Shown here in pieces: positions 62,630 to 64,000 of a stretch of DNA of 64,000 nucleotides. The notes under the pieces are model-generated. The model had not been told where the DNA came from. It searched no databases and saw only the letters and a program-made list of their open reading frames with translations. Both the position numbers and the translations under genes were made by a program. Origin of the DNA: Branchiostoma lanceolatum (Eukaryota > Chordata > Leptocardii > Amphioxiformes > Branchiostomatidae); contig NC_089724.1 in assembly GCF_035083965.1 (NCBI RefSeq), positions 13,200,910 through 13,264,909 on the forward strand, read 5' to 3'. The first letter of the stretch is position 1, and each line of letters opens with the position of its first letter.

Positions 62630-62879
62630 TATATGTATAATATGTATTCATGATATTGCCACGGTTTAGATGTCAATGATTCTAGACCATCTAGTGACCG
62701 TATCTTTTGGGCTGTTATTTTGTTGCGTCCATTTCGGTGCCCATGAGGCCACTGTGATACTACATATGTGAAGCGCTGTTTTAAAAATCGATTTTTAATC
62801 AAGTATTATCGTTGAGAGTTTTATAATGCAATCATAATGTCATGGTATGTCACCAAAGGCGATTGCGATGTGTGAAAAT

Positions 62880-62993
62880 GTTTCTTTTACCGACCGTAAA
62901 ACGTCCTCGTAATTTAGCCTCCCCAGGGGCTGCCAGGAGGATTGTAATCTTGTTGTTCGTTTCTGAATAAAAACCAGTCTACTACTACTACTA
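62880..62993 (+). mobile_element. Possible LINE 3' tail with (TAC)n
   Basis: A short GC-richer block (GCCTCCCCAGGGGCTGCCAG) is followed by CTGAATAAAAACCAGTC and (TAC)n. This resembles the 3' end of CR1-like LINEs. There is no coding sequence. Confidence 0.35.
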
Positions 62994-63598
62994 CAACTTT
63001 AATAACCTGCCATGAAAATCAACATGACTATGATCTTTTTACGCCCGGCCAATGTTATAAAACTAGAGGGGAAAAACGCTTGTTTTCTTTCAAATCCTGG
63101 AATTCATAAACATTCCATGGACATCGCCATTAGAGACATATCATGCATCAGAAATGAATAAATAATCAAAATATTGTCGATAGCTACATAATCATTTCTT
63201 CTCTTTCAACATTGTCCAAACCAACAAGTTGAAAAGATCTAAATTGGCTACTAGCAAAGGACCGTCTTGGTGACATCTAATCGATTGGACATGACACGAT
63301 TGACCCATTTGTTTCCTGCAGGACTGACCCTCCCATTAGAGAAATGGAGTCGTCTTCGATCACATGACTAGGAATTGACAAGCGCATCAACACGCCATCG
63401 CTTATTGTTGTAGCTGAATACTATCTGTGGGAAATACGATAATTTATTCAGCTTTATCATGCTTGAAAAAAATTAAAAAAATATATTTTGTGTGTATCCA
63501 AGTTACATATTTTGCTCTGTATCCTATCAAAAGGCGATAATGTGTTTTAATGCCTCATACCTCTCTGTGCTTTTCTGCGGTGGTCACAGATATTCAAC

Positions 63599-63628
63599 AT
63601 GGCGGAAGTGGAGTTTTGGGAAAGTTAG
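63599..63628 (+). CDS. Upstream ORF (9 codons) in the DOCK-type leader
   Basis: ATGGCGGAAGTGGAG… encodes MAEVEFWES and stops 39 bp before the DOCK start codon, in a different frame. It would be in the 5' leader if transcription starts upstream of 63599. Confidence 0.35.
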   Translation: MAEVEFWES

Positions 63629-63667
63629 CATCGTTTGTTGCCTCTAAATCGTGAAGTACATCGCAAG

Positions 63668-63710
63668 ATGACGCGTTGGGTGCCCACCATTACTAGGAAA
63701 TATGCCGTAG
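63668..63710 (+). CDS. DOCK1: First coding exon of a DOCK1/2/5-type Rac GEF (5' end only)
   Basis: ATG opens MTRWVPTITRKYAV and ends in phase 1 at the donor GTGAGT (63711). Human DOCK1 begins MTRWVPTKREEKYGVA, with the next residues starting the SH3 domain; the similarity and the position of the exon end just before that alanine fit well. DOCK proteins bind ELMO and activate Rac through a DHR2 domain, which would lie beyond the window. The gene symbol is tentative, because a single invertebrate copy would be co-orthologous to DOCK1, DOCK2 and DOCK5. Confidence 0.6.
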
Positions 63711-64000
63711 GTGAGTACAGAGTCACATGAGGTATTTATTTTAGGGGCCAATGACGGCAGCTAATCGATTTTTCATGGGATTTTTTTCTGAAATTCCAGC
63801 GTCTTGAGGATGTTTTGCACCCTTCCGCTTTCGGCGAACGCCCACAAAAGCGTTTCCTGTTGTACGTTTCTTTTGCCTTAAAATCGTCAAATCCATCCGT
63901 GATCTACCTTTTACTGTACATTTGATGATTCAGAATCATGTCATTCTCAAGCCTGTTGCACACGTACTTTACATGTATCTTCCTCTGTTGATAGATTTAC
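63711..64000 (+). other. First intron of the DOCK-type gene (partial)
   Basis: Sequence after the donor at 63711 to the window end; no further exon is seen. Confidence 0.45.

Larger units (their letters stand above)
60966..63667. other. Intergenic region between PLPBP and the DOCK-type gene
   Basis: Divergent genes flank this stretch. It holds a hairpin transposon (61271–61390), a larger transposon copy (61537–62629) and a possible LINE tail ending in (TAC)n near 62978–62993. No further exon is supported. Confidence 0.5.

Noticed and set aside
1-64000. Retrovirus, LTR or Polinton-type fossil
   Set aside because: No gag, protease, integrase, capsid or paired LTR signal was noticed; the only reverse-transcriptase motifs belong to the LINE fragment at 17640–18518.

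Overview
The window is animal nuclear DNA and most likely comes from an amphioxus (Branchiostoma). Genes are split into many small GT–AG exons and introns are full of foldback elements, SINEs and microsatellites. The strongest pointer is an intact fluorescent-protein gene of the lancelet type at 27864–30736. HPS1, TMEM8/PGAP6, PLPBP and DOCK-type genes of clear chordate/metazoan character lie around it. I see no bacterial, CRISPR or rRNA features, and no retrovirus-, LTR- or Polinton-like fossils.

Layout from left to right. 741–822 (-) is a first coding exon of an unrecognised gene leaving the window. 2737–13102 (-) is a complete 16-exon HPS1 gene (BLOC-3 subunit), including a U12-type AT–AC intron. 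14502–23576 (+) is a complete 12-exon TMEM8/PGAP6 gene (CREST hydrolase), head-to-head with HPS1 across about 1.4 kb; its introns hold a LINE tail and a TTAA-flanked foldback. 24783–27660 is a duplicated non-coding block with a 1-kb inverted repeat between the copies. 27864–30736 (+) is a fluorescent protein gene with chromophore GYG and two candidate first exons. 33561–37924 (+) is a five-exon gene joining an N-terminal TIR domain to a multi-pass membrane region, an architecture I do not recognise from a named family. 40308–47188 (+) is an LRR–FN3–transmembrane receptor with an ITIM-like tail and one apparent single-base frameshift in exon 1. 50058–52798 (+) is a gene for an acidic/basic low-complexity protein with internal repeats, not recognised. 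52848–56380 is dense in repeats: a tandem duplication, a large inverted repeat, and a 36-bp minisatellite with a 180-bp higher-order period. 56596–60965 (-) is a complete eight-exon PLPBP gene (PLP homeostasis). 61271–61390 is a near-perfect hairpin transposon with a 9-bp target duplication. 61537–62629 is a second copy of the transposon found in the TIR gene. 63668–63710 (+) is the first coding exon of a DOCK1/2/5-type gene leaving the window.

The genes do not form one pathway. HPS1 (lysosome-related organelle biogenesis), TMEM8/PGAP6 (GPI-anchor processing), PLPBP (cofactor homeostasis) and DOCK (Rac activation) are housekeeping or developmental genes. The TIR–membrane gene and the LRR–FN3 receptor fit amphioxus's large innate-immunity-like repertoire, but that is inference. 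Exon joins were worked out by eye from splice signals, reading-frame phase and remembered human protein sequences. Every complete gene except the LRR receptor closes in frame over all its joins; the LRR gene closes only if one base is ignored.
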